The notes: a model not told the origin generated them from the letters alone. A stretch of DNA of 25,576 nucleotides from Bacteroidales bacterium (GCA_017545365.1 JAFWOP010000092.1:1-25576); one strand, 5' to 3'; numbered from the stretch's first letter, positions 7,079-15,455 are shown. Translations and numbers: made by a program.

Positions 7079-9435
7079 AAAAGTCATTCATCCTCCTGCT
7101 CTCCTTTTTAGCCCTGCTGGCCAGTTGCAAACCCCAGAGCAAGCGTCCCCGTACGACCGACGAGACGACGCCCGCCTTCGTCTCCATCCTTTCGCTCGAC
7201 TCGCTTCCGCCCACCCTCGACGTCACCATGGACCTCAGCCGCTGCTCGTACGAGGAGCTGCGCCTGCTGCGTGCCTACCCCTACGCCCTCCACGGCCATT
7301 GGTTCGTCGAGAGCGACATCAACGCCTTCTTCGACCTCCGCAGCAGCTGGTACTACCAGGCCTGCCTCGACCGCTACAAGGACGGCTATCCGTTCGAGAG
7401 CGACTACGAGACCGAGAAGGCCGCCACACCCCTTACCGACGAGGAACGCGACTTCGTCCGCCGCATCGACGAGCTGATGGAGGCCATGAGGGGCGAGACG
7501 TTCATCCACAGCCATCTGCTCAACCCCTCGCTCGCAGCCAACATGTATCAGGTGGCCCAGAAGCCCGCGGCGCTCGACGCCCACCTGCGCGACCACAACT
7601 TCGCCCTGCAGCCCTCCGACTACTACCAGCTCTTCCAGGTCTACGAGGAGAACGACTACCGCATGATGCCGTCGTTCATCACCTCCGACCTCTTCCTTCA
7701 GACCTTCCACATGTACTTCAGCTATGTGCTCAAGTACCTGGAGACCTTCCAGTTCATCCCTGCCCTGAAGACGCTCTGCACCTCGCTCTACCACCAGTCC
7801 ATGAACGAGTACAAGACGCTCCTTGCGGCACCTGCCTACACGCGCGACAATACCGCCCGCGCAGCCACCTTCTTCGCCATTGCCCTCCGCCTGCTCGACG
7901 ACACCCGGGTCGCCGTCCCCCAGGGCTACGACGAAATCTATGCCGGCGAGCTGGCCCGCATCGCGGCGCTCGAAGACGACGTCTCGCTCCTCTACCCCTC
8001 CAACGCCCAGTTCGGCTATAGCCTCTTCAAGCCCCGCGGGCACTACACGCGCAACGAGCAGGCCCAGCGCTACTTCCGCGCCATGATGTGGCTGCAGACG
8101 GTCTTCTTCTGTGCCGACGACGTCTCCTCCGAGAGCCCCTGTCTCTTCATGGCTGCGCTCCTGGGGCGCGCCGGCAGCAAGGCCATGGAGGCCTACCACA
8201 AGGTCACCGTCCCCCTCGATTTCCTGATGGGCGAGGCCGACAACCTCTCCGTCGAGGAGCTCTGGAACTGCCGTAATGCCGACGACATCCAGACGGCCAT
8301 CGACAAGCTCTTCGAAAAGCGCAACCGCATCACCCCGCCCATCGCCAACGACTGCGTGAAGAAGGTCAACTTCATGCCCCAGCGCTACACCCCCGATGCC
8401 GAAATCCTCGGCCGTCTGGTGGACGTCAGGCCCGATGCCGAACGCGCCTACCCGAAGGGGCTCGACGTCCTCTCCGCCTTTGGCGTCCGCGCCGCCGACA
8501 CCCTCCTCGACACCCTCTACCACGAGTCTGCCGCGTGGGACAAGTACACCCCCGAGATGAACAAGCTGAAGAACATCTTCGCCCACTATGCCGACGACAG
8601 CATGTACGCCGCGTGGATGCGCCTGCTCGTCCAGATGCAGAGCGTCGGCAAGGAGGCCCCAGGCTTCACGCTCACGCCCGCCTGGCGATGCAAGAACCTC
8701 AATACCGCCCTCGCCTCGTGGGCCGAGCTCAAGCACGACGCCATCCTCTATGCCGAGCAGCCCATGGCTGCCGAGTGCGGCGGGGGGAGCGACTTCCCCG
8801 AGCTCGTCAAGGTGAACTACGTCGAGCCTAACATCCCCTTCTGGAAGGGGCTGACAGCCCTCATTGACCAGCTCGGCGCCGTGCTCAAGAGCGTCGGCAT
8901 CACCGACCCCGACCTCCTCGACAAGTCCGAGCGTCTGCGCGAGTTCACCCAGCTCTGCCTCGAGGTCGCCGAGGACGAGCACGTCGGACGCACCACCCCT
9001 GCCGAGAAGCAGCAGATACTCTCCATCCTCGGCAGCCACATCGAGTGGTTCACCCTCTCCATCCTCGACCCCGAGCAGGAGGTCGCCAGGTGGGGCGACA
9101 TCAAGGGTGCCGAGCGCTCCATCGCCCTCGTCGCCGACGTCTATACCCGCAACGTCGAGGGCTGCCCCAAGGACGGCATCCTCTACGAGGCCACGGGCAA
9201 CGCCAACACCATCTACGTCCTCGTGCGTGTAGGCGGCGAGACCTACCTCACGCGCGGCGCCACCTTCAGCTACTACGAGTTTGTGCGCCCGCTCGGCAAC
9301 CGCCTCACCGACGAGGAGTGGCAGCAGATGCTCGAGCGCGGCGAAGCCCCAGCCGTACCCGAGTGGATGGCCCCCTGGCTCCTCACCCAGCCCGCCACCG
9401 TCGGCGACAAGTTCATCTACAGCACAGGATGCTGA
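7075..9435 (+). CDS. YARHG and DUF3160 domain lipoprotein
   Basis: 786 aa. A lipoprotein signal peptide ends at Cys18 (LLASC). Residues about 45-100 look like a YARHG domain: DLSRCSYEELRLLRAYPYALHGHWF followed by an aromatic-rich SSWYYQA stretch (motif shown in pieces: LRAYPYALHGHWF, FFDLRSSWYYQ). The remaining roughly 680 residues match the DUF3160 family as I recognise it (YQLFQVYEENDYRMMPSFIT, FLQTFHMYFSYVLKYLE region). DUF3160 has no known biochemical role; YARHG is thought to be an extracellular domain, possibly wall-associated. The gene overlaps the previous one by 4 bases, so the two are probably a functional pair on the cell envelope. An intrinsic terminator overlaps its stop codon. 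Confidence 0.82.
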   Translation: MKKSFILLLSFLALLASCKPQSKRPRTTDETTPAFVSILSLDSLPPTLDVTMDLSRCSYEELRLLRAYPYALHGHWFVESDINAFFDLRSSWYYQACLDRYKDGYPFESDYETEKAATPLTDEERDFVRRIDELMEAMRGETFIHSHLLNPSLAANMYQVAQKPAALDAHLRDHNFALQPSDYYQLFQVYEENDYRMMPSFITSDLFLQTFHMYFSYVLKYLETFQFIPALKTLCTSLYHQSMNEYKTLLAAPAYTRDNTARAATFFAIALRLLDDTRVAVPQGYDEIYAGELARIAALEDDVSLLYPSNAQFGYSLFKPRGHYTRNEQAQRYFRAMMWLQTVFFCADDVSSESPCLFMAALLGRAGSKAMEAYHKVTVPLDFLMGEADNLSVEELWNCRNADDIQTAIDKLFEKRNRITPPIANDCVKKVNFMPQRYTPDAEILGRLVDVRPDAERAYPKGLDVLSAFGVRAADTLLDTLYHESAAWDKYTPEMNKLKNIFAHYADDSMYAAWMRLLVQMQSVGKEAPGFTLTPAWRCKNLNTALASWAELKHDAILYAEQPMAAECGGGSDFPELVKVNYVEPNIPFWKGLTALIDQLGAVLKSVGITDPDLLDKSERLREFTQLCLEVAEDEHVGRTTPAEKQQILSILGSHIEWFTLSILDPEQEVARWGDIKGAERSIALVADVYTRNVEGCPKDGILYEATGNANTIYVLVRVGGETYLTRGATFSYYEFVRPLGNRLTDEEWQQMLERGEAPAVPEWMAPWLLTQPATVGDKFIYSTGC

Positions 9436-9457
9436 AAAAAGGAGAAACTCCTTTTTT
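9435..9457 (+). terminator. Intrinsic terminator after the DUF3160 gene
   Basis: A perfect 10-bp stem, AAAAAAGGAG (9435-9444) and CTCCTTTTTT (9448-9457), with a 3-base AAA loop. The A and T runs make it possibly bidirectional. Its first base is the last base of the stop codon. Confidence 0.85.
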
Positions 9458-9461
9458 AATG

Positions 9462-9563
9462 AAGAATTAAGAATGAAAAATGAAAAATAAAATGTCTCGG
9501 ACACGGCATACCACTTGCAAAGCATTTTATTCTTCATTCTTCATTCTTCATTTTTCATTCTTG
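9462..9563. repeat. Heptamer-built inverted repeat spanning the CapA-like gene start
   Basis: The left arm 9462-9494 (AAGAATTAAGAATGAAAAAT...AATAAAATG) pairs with 9523-9555 at 29 of 33 positions. The right arm is built of heptamers ATTCTTC x3, ATTTTTC, ATTCTTG (9529-9563). The arms flank a 28-base spacer with CGGCATACCAC, shared with 6570-6590. The start codon 9480 lies inside the left arm. Confidence 0.85.
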
Positions 9564-10472
9564 ATGGTTTCATTCCTTCTCCTCTCCTGCTCCCCGGGAG
9601 AGGAAGAAGGCCTTGTGCTGCTCTTCACGGGCGATGTGCTGCTCGATCGCGGCGTGCGCCCCATCATAGATCAGCATGGCGTGCCCTACCTCTTCGAGGG
9701 CGTGGCCGACGACTTCGCCCGTGCCGATGCCGTCATCGTCAACCTCGAGTGTCCCCTGGCCGACACCCTCTCGCCCATCGGCAAACAGTACATCTTCCAT
9801 GCCCCCACGCGCTATGCTGCCGGCCTGCGCCAGGCGGGCATCACCCACGCCTGCCTGGCCAACAACCACACCAACGACCAGTCGCGTCGCGGCCTCCGCT
9901 CCACCGCTCAGGCCTTGGAGGAGGCAGGCATCACACCCCTCGGCTACGGCACGTCGGCAGCCGTTCGCACGCAGCCCACGCTCATCCGCAAGAACGGCGT
10001 GACCGCCGCCATCTTCAACTCTGTCGCCCTCCCCCTCGAGAACTGGGTACCCTCCGACAGCCTGCCCGACGTCTGCCAGCTGCGTGCCGAGGCCCTTGCC
10101 ACCGTCATCCATGCCTACAAGGCCGCCCACCCCGACCACTACACCATCGCCGTCCTCCATTGGGGCGCCGAGTTTCAGCAGTCGCCCTCCATGCGCCAGC
10201 GCCTCGGAGCTGCCGCCCTCGCCAGCGCCGGCTGCGACGCCGTCATCGGCCATCACCCCCACGTCGTGCAGCCCTACGAGCAGATAAGCACCCCGGATGC
10301 CCCGAGACAGATGCCCGTTTTCTACAGCCTCGGCAACTTCGTCTTCGACCAGACGCCCCCCTCCACCCGTCGTGCCGCAATGGCAGAGCTCATCCTCACC
10401 CCCGACAGCCTCGCGGCCCGCGCCATACCCGTCACCCTCCGCCATTGCCGCCCCACTAACCATCGAGAATGA
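9480..10472 (+). CDS. CapA-family metallophosphatase-like lipoprotein
   Basis: 330 aa. A lipoprotein signal peptide ends at Cys37 (LLLSC), followed by SPGEEEG, an acidic stretch fitting surface exposure. The mature part matches the CapA/PGA_cap family of the metallophosphatase superfamily: LLFTGDVLLDRGV, NLECPLAD, LANNHTNDQSRRG, LHWGAEF, IGHHPHVVQ and SLGNFVFDQ carry the usual Asp, Asn, His metal ligands in order. CapA was named for poly-gamma-glutamate capsule synthesis, but no capBC partners are present, so a polyglutamate role should not be assumed. The start is set at 9480 because without the repeat-encoded N terminus (next Met is residue 29) only 8 residues would precede the lipid Cys, too short for a signal peptide. 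Confidence 0.85.
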   Translation: MKNKMSRTRHTTCKAFYSSFFILHFSFLMVSFLLLSCSPGEEEGLVLLFTGDVLLDRGVRPIIDQHGVPYLFEGVADDFARADAVIVNLECPLADTLSPIGKQYIFHAPTRYAAGLRQAGITHACLANNHTNDQSRRGLRSTAQALEEAGITPLGYGTSAAVRTQPTLIRKNGVTAAIFNSVALPLENWVPSDSLPDVCQLRAEALATVIHAYKAAHPDHYTIAVLHWGAEFQQSPSMRQRLGAAALASAGCDAVIGHHPHVVQPYEQISTPDAPRQMPVFYSLGNFVFDQTPPSTRRAAMAELILTPDSLAARAIPVTLRHCRPTNHRE

Positions 10473-10590
10473 AGCTTGAACTAGTTAAGAATTAAGCGCT
10501 CTAAATCCGATGCAAAGATACAACATCGTTTTCACATAGATTCCCACTTCCAGCGAGAACACCTTTTCGCGCTATTTCTTGCCAAACTAT

Positions 10591-10650
10591 GAACTATGAA
10601 CTATGAATTATGAACTAAAAAGAACTATGAACTATGAATTATGAACTAAA
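10591..10650. repeat. Two direct copies of a 29-bp ATGAACTATGAATT repeat
   Basis: Bases 10591-10619 and 10622-10650 are identical and themselves made of the heptamer-like unit GAACTAT/GAATTAT. The same type of sequence appears once near 3971-3985. Non-coding; no function evident. Confidence 0.85.
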
Positions 10651-10685
10651 CCCGTTCCCCCAGCGTCTTCCGTAAGTGTTTGTGG

Positions 10686-10824
10686 TTGTGATAGTTCAAT
10701 CATTTCAGCATTTTAGTTTAAGTTAATGGTTTCAGTTTTATTCTACCACAAAGTTACTGATTTTCTGTGAAACTACCAAACAAAAACGCCGAAAAAATCG
10801 CAGTGGAATAAAAAACTATCACAA
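10686..10824. repeat. Possible MITE or insertion-sequence remnant with 11-bp inverted ends
   Basis: TTGTGATAGTT (10686-10696) and AACTATCACAA (10814-10824) are perfect inverted repeats 139 bp end to end. Inside is a full-consensus promoter on the minus strand. No transposase coding is left and no target-site duplication could be assigned. Confidence 0.4.
10749..10780 (-). promoter_or_regulatory. Orphan consensus promoter pointing to lower coordinates
   Basis: Read on the minus strand: TTTG (10780-10777), 20-base spacer, TAACTTTG (10756-10749). It is an exact match to the in-window consensus, yet no recognisable gene lies downstream on that strand before the convergent CapA-like gene. It could give a small RNA or antisense transcript, or be a relic. 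Confidence 0.5.
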
Positions 10825-11032
10825 TGCGCTGCCGAGCCAGCCCAGTGGACCGTTTCGCCAGCCCACTGCGCTGTCGCCCGGCCATTTTAACATTGAGTGT
10901 AGCCGAGGCAATGTCCCCTATTCCGGCATGACGCGTACGCCTGAACACATATCAATTTCTAACACTCTCACCGACATATAGTTACAATCAATCAAAAAAA
11001 TCCATCTGATTCACAGCACATTGAGAGAAACC

Positions 11033-11222
11033 AACAAAATTATAATTTATATTTTATATTTTCTATCTCGATACTTCCCACCCTTCGGTAGAAGTTTAAA
11101 TATATATTATTATATATATAATAATATATATTTATTTATATATAATAATATATCGTAATCATCACCCTCAACCGAAGGAAAGATGAAAAAAGAAAATATA
11201 AAATATAAATTGTTATTTTGTT
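11033..11222. repeat. Large AT-rich imperfect palindrome
   Basis: Outer arms: 11033-11063 (AACAAAATTATAATTTATAT...) and 11192-11222 pair with few mismatches; next inward, CCTTCGG (11082-11088) pairs with CCGAAGG (11172-11178). The centre holds a perfect 38-bp A/T palindrome at 11097-11134 followed by more TATATAATAATATAT. Total span about 190 bp. This could extrude as a cruciform or be a MITE-like relic. Confidence 0.75.
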
Positions 11223-11278
11223 AGTTTCGTAAGTTTCTCCTCCCCTTCTCCCGCTCTCTGTTGAACTACGCTCGACGA

Positions 11279-11302
11279 GTCAACAGGTCAACGGGTCAAC
11301 CG
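11279..11302 (+). repeat. Three tandem GTCAAC octamers
   Basis: GTCAACAG, GTCAACGG and GTCAACCG follow one another exactly. Non-coding; function unknown. Confidence 0.75.
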
Positions 11303-11341
11303 ATGGAGCAGCGAGTGGGGGATTACAAATCCTTATTCATG

Positions 11342-11366
11342 TGTTGCGGATTTACAATCCGCAACA
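11342..11366. repeat. Perfect 11-bp hairpin downstream of the CobW gene
   Basis: TGTTGCGGATT (11342-11352), loop TAC, AATCCGCAACA (11356-11366). A related smaller dyad GGATT-ACA-AATCC lies just upstream near 11320. It sits 23 bases past the CobW stop on the minus strand, but no T tract follows in that direction, so terminator function is uncertain; a dispersed palindromic repeat is as likely. Confidence 0.65.
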
Positions 11367-11389
11367 ACAGACGTCCTAGATACCTTTTT

Positions 11390-12475
11390 TCAGAGCATCC
11401 GATATGTCGGACTCGGTCGGCCGGGCATCAGGCATTTCCATGCCAGAATCTCATCCTTATACTGACTGTTGAAGGCGTTTGCAAGCACGGCTTTCACTAT
11501 CTCGTCAAGATGCCGGGGTGACGTCTCCACACGGGCGTTGACGATGAGCTTCGCGCTATTGCCCGTACCTGCCGTGCCACGTAGCTGAAGCGTCGAGGCT
11601 GCGCCTACGAGATTTCCCACGGCACATTGGCTGCCGCTCTCCACGATGACCTTAATATGCCCTACGCCAAGGTTCTCACTCTCTATGGCCGTCACGAATC
11701 CGTCCATGATGTTTTTCAGCAGGGCATCCCAGCGGGCATTCTCGCAGGTGAGCGCCACCGTTCCGTTCAGCCATCCGAGCACGGCCTCGCCATGGGCGTA
11801 CCTATCATAGTTGATGTCAAGTACCTTCATGCCTTTGCTCCAACTGCCCGATATCTCGCCAAACCATTCTTTCAGGCCTGTGCCATTTAGGACACTTGCT
11901 GCCATCACCTTCGAATCGTGGAAGACAGTCTTTGTATCCTTTATTAGTTTCTGGAGTTTTTCGTCGCTCAGCAGGTCGGTCTTAGTGATGAGGATGACTT
12001 CGCTTTCCTCCAACTGCTTGCGATAGATGTAGGCGGCATCATCGTGCAGGCCACCGTTGCCTCCGTAGAGGATGGATTCCAGCCGTAAAGGGTCGCTGAG
12101 TACCGTCAGAGGCAAAACAACGACCTCCGTGTTGTGAAAAATCTTCATGGGGCGCACGATGGTTGCCATGAGGTCGGCACAACTGCCCACCGGCTCTGCA
12201 AGGATGACATCGGCCTGCTCATCGGCACGCAACGTCCTGATAGCATCCACAAAAGCATTGAAGTTGCAGCAGAAGCAGCTGCCCGATACTTCTGCCACCT
12301 TCAAATGTGCCTGCTTGAGCCATGCGCTATCCACAAGCTCCGACGCCTGGTCGTTGGTGATAAGTCCAACACGCAGCCCTTGTGCCGTGAGCCTTCGCGC
12401 GACCTCCCATAAAAGAGTGGTTTTCCCTGCCCCCAGAAATCCTCCGGCAATAATAAGTCGTGTCTGTTTTAACAT
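11390..12475 (-). CDS. CobW/COG0523-type GTPase, putative metallochaperone
   Basis: 361 aa, cytoplasmic. Walker A GFLGAGKTT (12-20), the family-defining metal-binding C67-F-C69-C70 within GSCFCCNF, AEPVGS (94-99) in the Walker B region, and the GTP-specificity motif TKTD (164-167), followed by a C-terminal CobW-like domain. COG0523 proteins use GTP to deliver metals (Zn, Co, Fe and others) to client enzymes; the metal and client are not indicated here. No cobalamin genes or histidine-rich loop are seen. It starts 31 bases after the GH2 stop on the same strand, so the two are likely co-transcribed although functionally unrelated on present evidence. Confidence 0.88.
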   Translation of the reverse strand: MLKQTRLIIAGGFLGAGKTTLLWEVARRLTAQGLRVGLITNDQASELVDSAWLKQAHLKVAEVSGSCFCCNFNAFVDAIRTLRADEQADVILAEPVGSCADLMATIVRPMKIFHNTEVVVLPLTVLSDPLRLESILYGGNGGLHDDAAYIYRKQLEESEVILITKTDLLSDEKLQKLIKDTKTVFHDSKVMAASVLNGTGLKEWFGEISGSWSKGMKVLDINYDRYAHGEAVLGWLNGTVALTCENARWDALLKNIMDGFVTAIESENLGVGHIKVIVESGSQCAVGNLVGAASTLQLRGTAGTGNSAKLIVNARVETSPRHLDEIVKAVLANAFNSQYKDEILAWKCLMPGRPSPTYRML

Positions 12476-12506
12476 AGTTCCTAATTATTTAGCGTCAGCT
12501 GAAAAG

Positions 12507-15173
12507 TCACTTCATCTCGATGCTGTAGATTCCCTGTGACTGGAGCATGGGCGACGAGACGGTGATGGAAACGCTGCCCTGCTGCCCCTGCGGCTGGATG
12601 ATGAGGAGGGCCTGACCGCGGAAGGTGGTGGGGGTGAGGGAACGGAACGATGCCAGGTCGTAGGGATGGCCCGTGCCGGCAACGGCGATGTGGCGAGCGC
12701 CTGAGGTCTTGATATCGAGTGGAATCTCGGCCGTCGGACAGAGGTTACCGTCGGCATCGACTACCTTTATGTATATATAGGCGAGATCACCCGGCGAGGT
12801 GGTGATTTCCTTATCGACGGCCTCGAACTGTATGGCGGCAGGTGCGCCTGAGGTGCGGAAAACGACCTCGGCGGACGGACCTTTCTTTGAACGGGCCCTG
12901 ACCACTTCGGCTTTCAACTCGCCTGGCTCGTAGGCTACGCGGAAGGTGGCTGTGTAGGTGTCGGGATTGACATCTTGTTCGCCAACCACTTTTCCATTGA
13001 CGGACAGGCGGACGCGCGATTCGCGGGTATAGACGTTCACTCGCATAGAGTCGCTGCGATGGCCGTCCACGTCGTGGGCTACTACGTTTCGTAGGGAGGC
13101 GTTGTCATATTTTTCCGGACGGATGTCCACAGGCAGATAGCCGCATTTGTCAGGACCATCGTAGTAGGCGCGGTCGTGCCAGTTCCAATGGTTCTCTTCC
13201 GCCGTCCAGCACCAGCCAGGCGCGTCCTCATACTCGCCGTCGGTCACGGAGGGACGCACGGCCATCGCTATCGGGCGCTCGCCCCACACCACATCGCGGT
13301 AGTAGCTCTGCGGTTTCTTGTTGCCGACAAGGTCGATGTCGCCGCACCAGGCGTTGAACCAGGGCCAGGCCAGCAGCTGTATCCACCGTCCGCGGTCGCT
13401 GCGTTCGAGGGCGTGACCAAGACCCGCCTCACCGATGTAATCCATCGCCGTCCACACGAAGTCGCCAATGACGTAGGGGTGCGTCTCGACGAGTCGCCAA
13501 TTGACTGCGATGGCGTTGGGGTGCGTCTCTGATCCGTACATGATGCGCTGGGGGAACCGCTCGTGGTCACTCTCGTAACGGCGCTGCTCGTAGTTGTAGC
13601 CGCCCACCTCTACATTCTCGAAGGCACGGGGTGAGTCCTTGTCCCACGTCATCTTCTGCGCCGTGCGGTCCCAGTAGTCGCACACGGCCAGCGTCGTCGG
13701 ACGCGTGCTGTCCTCGGCCTTGATGGCGCGGGTGATGGCTTCGGCAATCTCCCTGCCGCGAGGCACGTCTGAGCGCTGGGCGACTTCGTTGCCGATGCTC
13801 CACATGATGATGCTGGGGTGGTTACGGTCGCGGCGTACCATGAGGGCGGCGTCGTACTCGAAGTTCGTTATGCCCATGCCCACGGGCTGACCGCCGACGA
13901 TGCGTTGCTTCTCGCTGGAGAAGTAGTTGCTGTAGTCGTCCTGTCGCTTGGGCTCTTCCCACTGGTCGAAGCATTCGTCGATGACCAGCATGCCCAGACT
14001 GTCGCAGGCGTTGAGGAAGGACTCGGTGGGCAGGTTGTGACTCGTGCGCACAGCGTTGTAACCCTGTGCCTTCATCAGCTCAACCTTGCGCACCTCAGCA
14101 CGGTCGATGGCGGCTGCACCCAGCAGTCCGTTGTCGTGGTGAACACAGCCGCCGCGAAGCTTCACGGACTTGCCGTTAAGGAGGAAGCCCTTGTCGGCAG
14201 AGAAGCTGATGGTGCGGATGCCAAAGGGGATTTCCAACGCGTCGCGACAGCCGACGGCATCGAGGAGAGCGATGCGGGCGGTATAGCGGTAGGGCGAATC
14301 GACCGACCACAGGCGTGGGGATTTCAACGTCAGTTCGGTAGTGGCGACAGCCTCGCTGAAGGTCTTGACGGCGGTAGTCACCAAACGGCCATCGGCATCG
14401 AATATCTCTACTTTCATCTCACCGCCTGGCGCCTGGTCGCTCTCGTTGAACACCTTGGCGGAGACTTTAATGTTCGCGCTTTTCCCATTGACTTCCGACG
14501 CATCGACGTAGGTGCCCCATTCGTCAAGGTGAAAATGGTCGCACGTCTCTAACCATACATGGCGGAAGATGCCGCTGCCTGCATACCATCGGCTGTTCAA
14601 CCCTTCGTTCACGGCCTTCACAGCAATGGTAATCAGCCGTTCGTCCTTTGAGTTGCGGTTCTCCTCATCACATAGGATGTCGTTCAGGTCCACCACGAAA
14701 GGCATATAGCCAAAGATGTTCATCGCCGCCTTCCGTCCGTTCACCCATACCTCAGCCTGATTATACACGCCATCGAAGCGCAGCCGGAACGTCTTCTGCC
14801 GGATGGCTTCATCGACAGAGCCGTTCGTGGGCAGCCGGAACGTCTTGCGATACCAGCCCGTGCCGCCCACCGTCTGCCCTTGGTCCCAGTCGCCGACACT
14901 CAGCCGCGAGAACGGCCCCACCTGCCAGTCCTTCCACTCCGCCGTATGCTCACGATAGTCGTGAGCATACGCCACAGGCTCCATGCTGAAGTCATGTGGC
15001 ACGATAACCTCGCGCCATTTTGAGTCGTCGAAGTTGACGGCCTCTGCGTTTATCACCTCTCCGCGATGGAATCGCCAGCCTTCGTCAAACAATTGTTTAC
15101 GTTGGGCGCTGACGGCCATCGCGGACGCATACTGAAGTCCCCATATAGCCAGCAGGCAAATTATCTTTTTCAT
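12507..15173 (-). CDS. Exported GH2 glycoside hydrolase (beta-galactosidase-like)
   Basis: 888 aa from this start, with a Sec signal peptide (1-24, ending VSAQ). Domains in order: N-terminal sugar-binding jelly roll (about 30-210), immunoglobulin-like domain, TIM barrel (about 320-640), then a DUF4982/Ig-like C-terminal region. GH2 catalysis is supported by acid/base Glu463 in WSIGNE and candidate nucleophile Glu549 in MYGSET. Other conserved pieces are VKLRGGCVHHDN, NAVRTSHNLPTE and DECFDQWEEP. GH2 covers beta-galactosidase, beta-mannosidase and beta-glucuronidase; the fold and motifs favour beta-galactosidase-like, not firmly. The open frame extends to 15287, but 15173 gives a clean signal peptide (MKKIICLLAIW). 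Likely periplasmic. Confidence 0.9.
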   Translation of the reverse strand: MKKIICLLAIWGLQYASAMAVSAQRKQLFDEGWRFHRGEVINAEAVNFDDSKWREVIVPHDFSMEPVAYAHDYREHTAEWKDWQVGPFSRLSVGDWDQGQTVGGTGWYRKTFRLPTNGSVDEAIRQKTFRLRFDGVYNQAEVWVNGRKAAMNIFGYMPFVVDLNDILCDEENRNSKDERLITIAVKAVNEGLNSRWYAGSGIFRHVWLETCDHFHLDEWGTYVDASEVNGKSANIKVSAKVFNESDQAPGGEMKVEIFDADGRLVTTAVKTFSEAVATTELTLKSPRLWSVDSPYRYTARIALLDAVGCRDALEIPFGIRTISFSADKGFLLNGKSVKLRGGCVHHDNGLLGAAAIDRAEVRKVELMKAQGYNAVRTSHNLPTESFLNACDSLGMLVIDECFDQWEEPKRQDDYSNYFSSEKQRIVGGQPVGMGITNFEYDAALMVRRDRNHPSIIMWSIGNEVAQRSDVPRGREIAEAITRAIKAEDSTRPTTLAVCDYWDRTAQKMTWDKDSPRAFENVEVGGYNYEQRRYESDHERFPQRIMYGSETHPNAIAVNWRLVETHPYVIGDFVWTAMDYIGEAGLGHALERSDRGRWIQLLAWPWFNAWCGDIDLVGNKKPQSYYRDVVWGERPIAMAVRPSVTDGEYEDAPGWCWTAEENHWNWHDRAYYDGPDKCGYLPVDIRPEKYDNASLRNVVAHDVDGHRSDSMRVNVYTRESRVRLSVNGKVVGEQDVNPDTYTATFRVAYEPGELKAEVVRARSKKGPSAEVVFRTSGAPAAIQFEAVDKEITTSPGDLAYIYIKVVDADGNLCPTAEIPLDIKTSGARHIAVAGTGHPYDLASFRSLTPTTFRGQALLIIQPQGQQGSVSITVSSPMLQSQGIYSIEMK

Positions 15174-15284
15174 GCTATGAGTTTTTTGATTCATTTTTTT
15201 AGCGAAAGCAGAAAAATCCGGACAAGGATATAGTAGTTGAAGCAATGGGAAATGCAAAGTATATCCGTTTTTATAAATCTGGGA

Positions 15285-15292
15285 CAAAGATA
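15285..15292 (-). promoter_or_regulatory. Candidate -7 box for the GH2-CobW unit
   Basis: TATCTTTG on the minus strand (15292-15285), about 110 bases before the start codon. No TTTG is found at the expected -33 position, only an AT-rich stretch, so it may be weak or activator-dependent. Confidence 0.45.
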
Positions 15293-15360
15293 GTACGATT
15301 TATTTGTAAAAAGAATAATGGAGCAGAGAAATATAAAAAAAATCGCCTCGGGGCTTGCAC

Positions 15361-15452
15361 TACCTTTAACCCCCTACGGGGCTTTTAGATAGGGGTCGCC
15401 TCGGAAAAATCCAAATAAATTTGGTTTTTCGCTCGGCTCACCCTATCTTTGT
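15361..15452 (+). repeat. 92-bp promoter repeat, copy A
   Basis: Matches 17199-17290 at 91 of 92 positions (the one change is in the hairpin loop, CTAC versus CTGC). Contents in order: TACCTTTA, hairpin CCCC-CTAC-GGGG followed by CTTTT, the inverted repeat AAAAATCCAAAT/ATTTGGTTTTT, CGCTCGGCTCACC, and the promoter end TATCTTTG. It lies immediately before the LytTR gene. Confidence 0.95.
15420..15451 (+). promoter_or_regulatory. Promoter of the LytTR gene
   Basis: TTTG (15420-15423), 20 bases, TATCTTTG (15444-15451). The -33 TTTG lies in the right arm of the repeat's dyad. The ATG is at 15456, only 5 bases past the -7 box, so the transcript should be leaderless or nearly so. Confidence 0.8.
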
Positions 15453-15455
15453 GGC

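Larger units (their letters stand above)
10473..11389. other. Gene-free, AT-rich repeat region
   Basis: About 0.9 kb between the plus-strand CapA-like gene and the 3' end of the minus-strand CobW gene. No convincing coding sequence. It holds tandem ATGAACTATGAATT repeats, a 139-bp stretch bounded by 11-bp inverted repeats with an outward minus-strand promoter, an orphan minus-strand TATCTTTG (10513-10520), a large AT-rich palindrome, a GTCAAC octamer repeat and a GC hairpin, each listed separately or noted here. The low GC contrasts with the GC-rich genes on both sides and suggests decayed mobile DNA. Confidence 0.7.

Noticed and set aside
10630..10700. Short minus-strand frame reading YHNHKHLRKTLGERV, possible transposase tail
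   Set aside because: Only about 17 codons between stops; I cannot tie it to a named transposase family from sequence alone.
10754..10948. 64-residue minus-strand open frame
   Set aside because: It lies in repeat-rich, gene-free DNA, has no recognised motif and no promoter upstream; probably chance or a transposon relic.
11261..11521. 86-residue plus-strand open frame
   Set aside because: It runs through the GTCAAC repeat and a hairpin and overlaps the 3' end of the CobW gene antisense; no protein features.
15174..15287. N-terminal extension of the GH2 frame
   Set aside because: It overlaps the predicted promoter and leader and would bury the signal peptide; MKKIICLLAIW at 15173 is the natural start.
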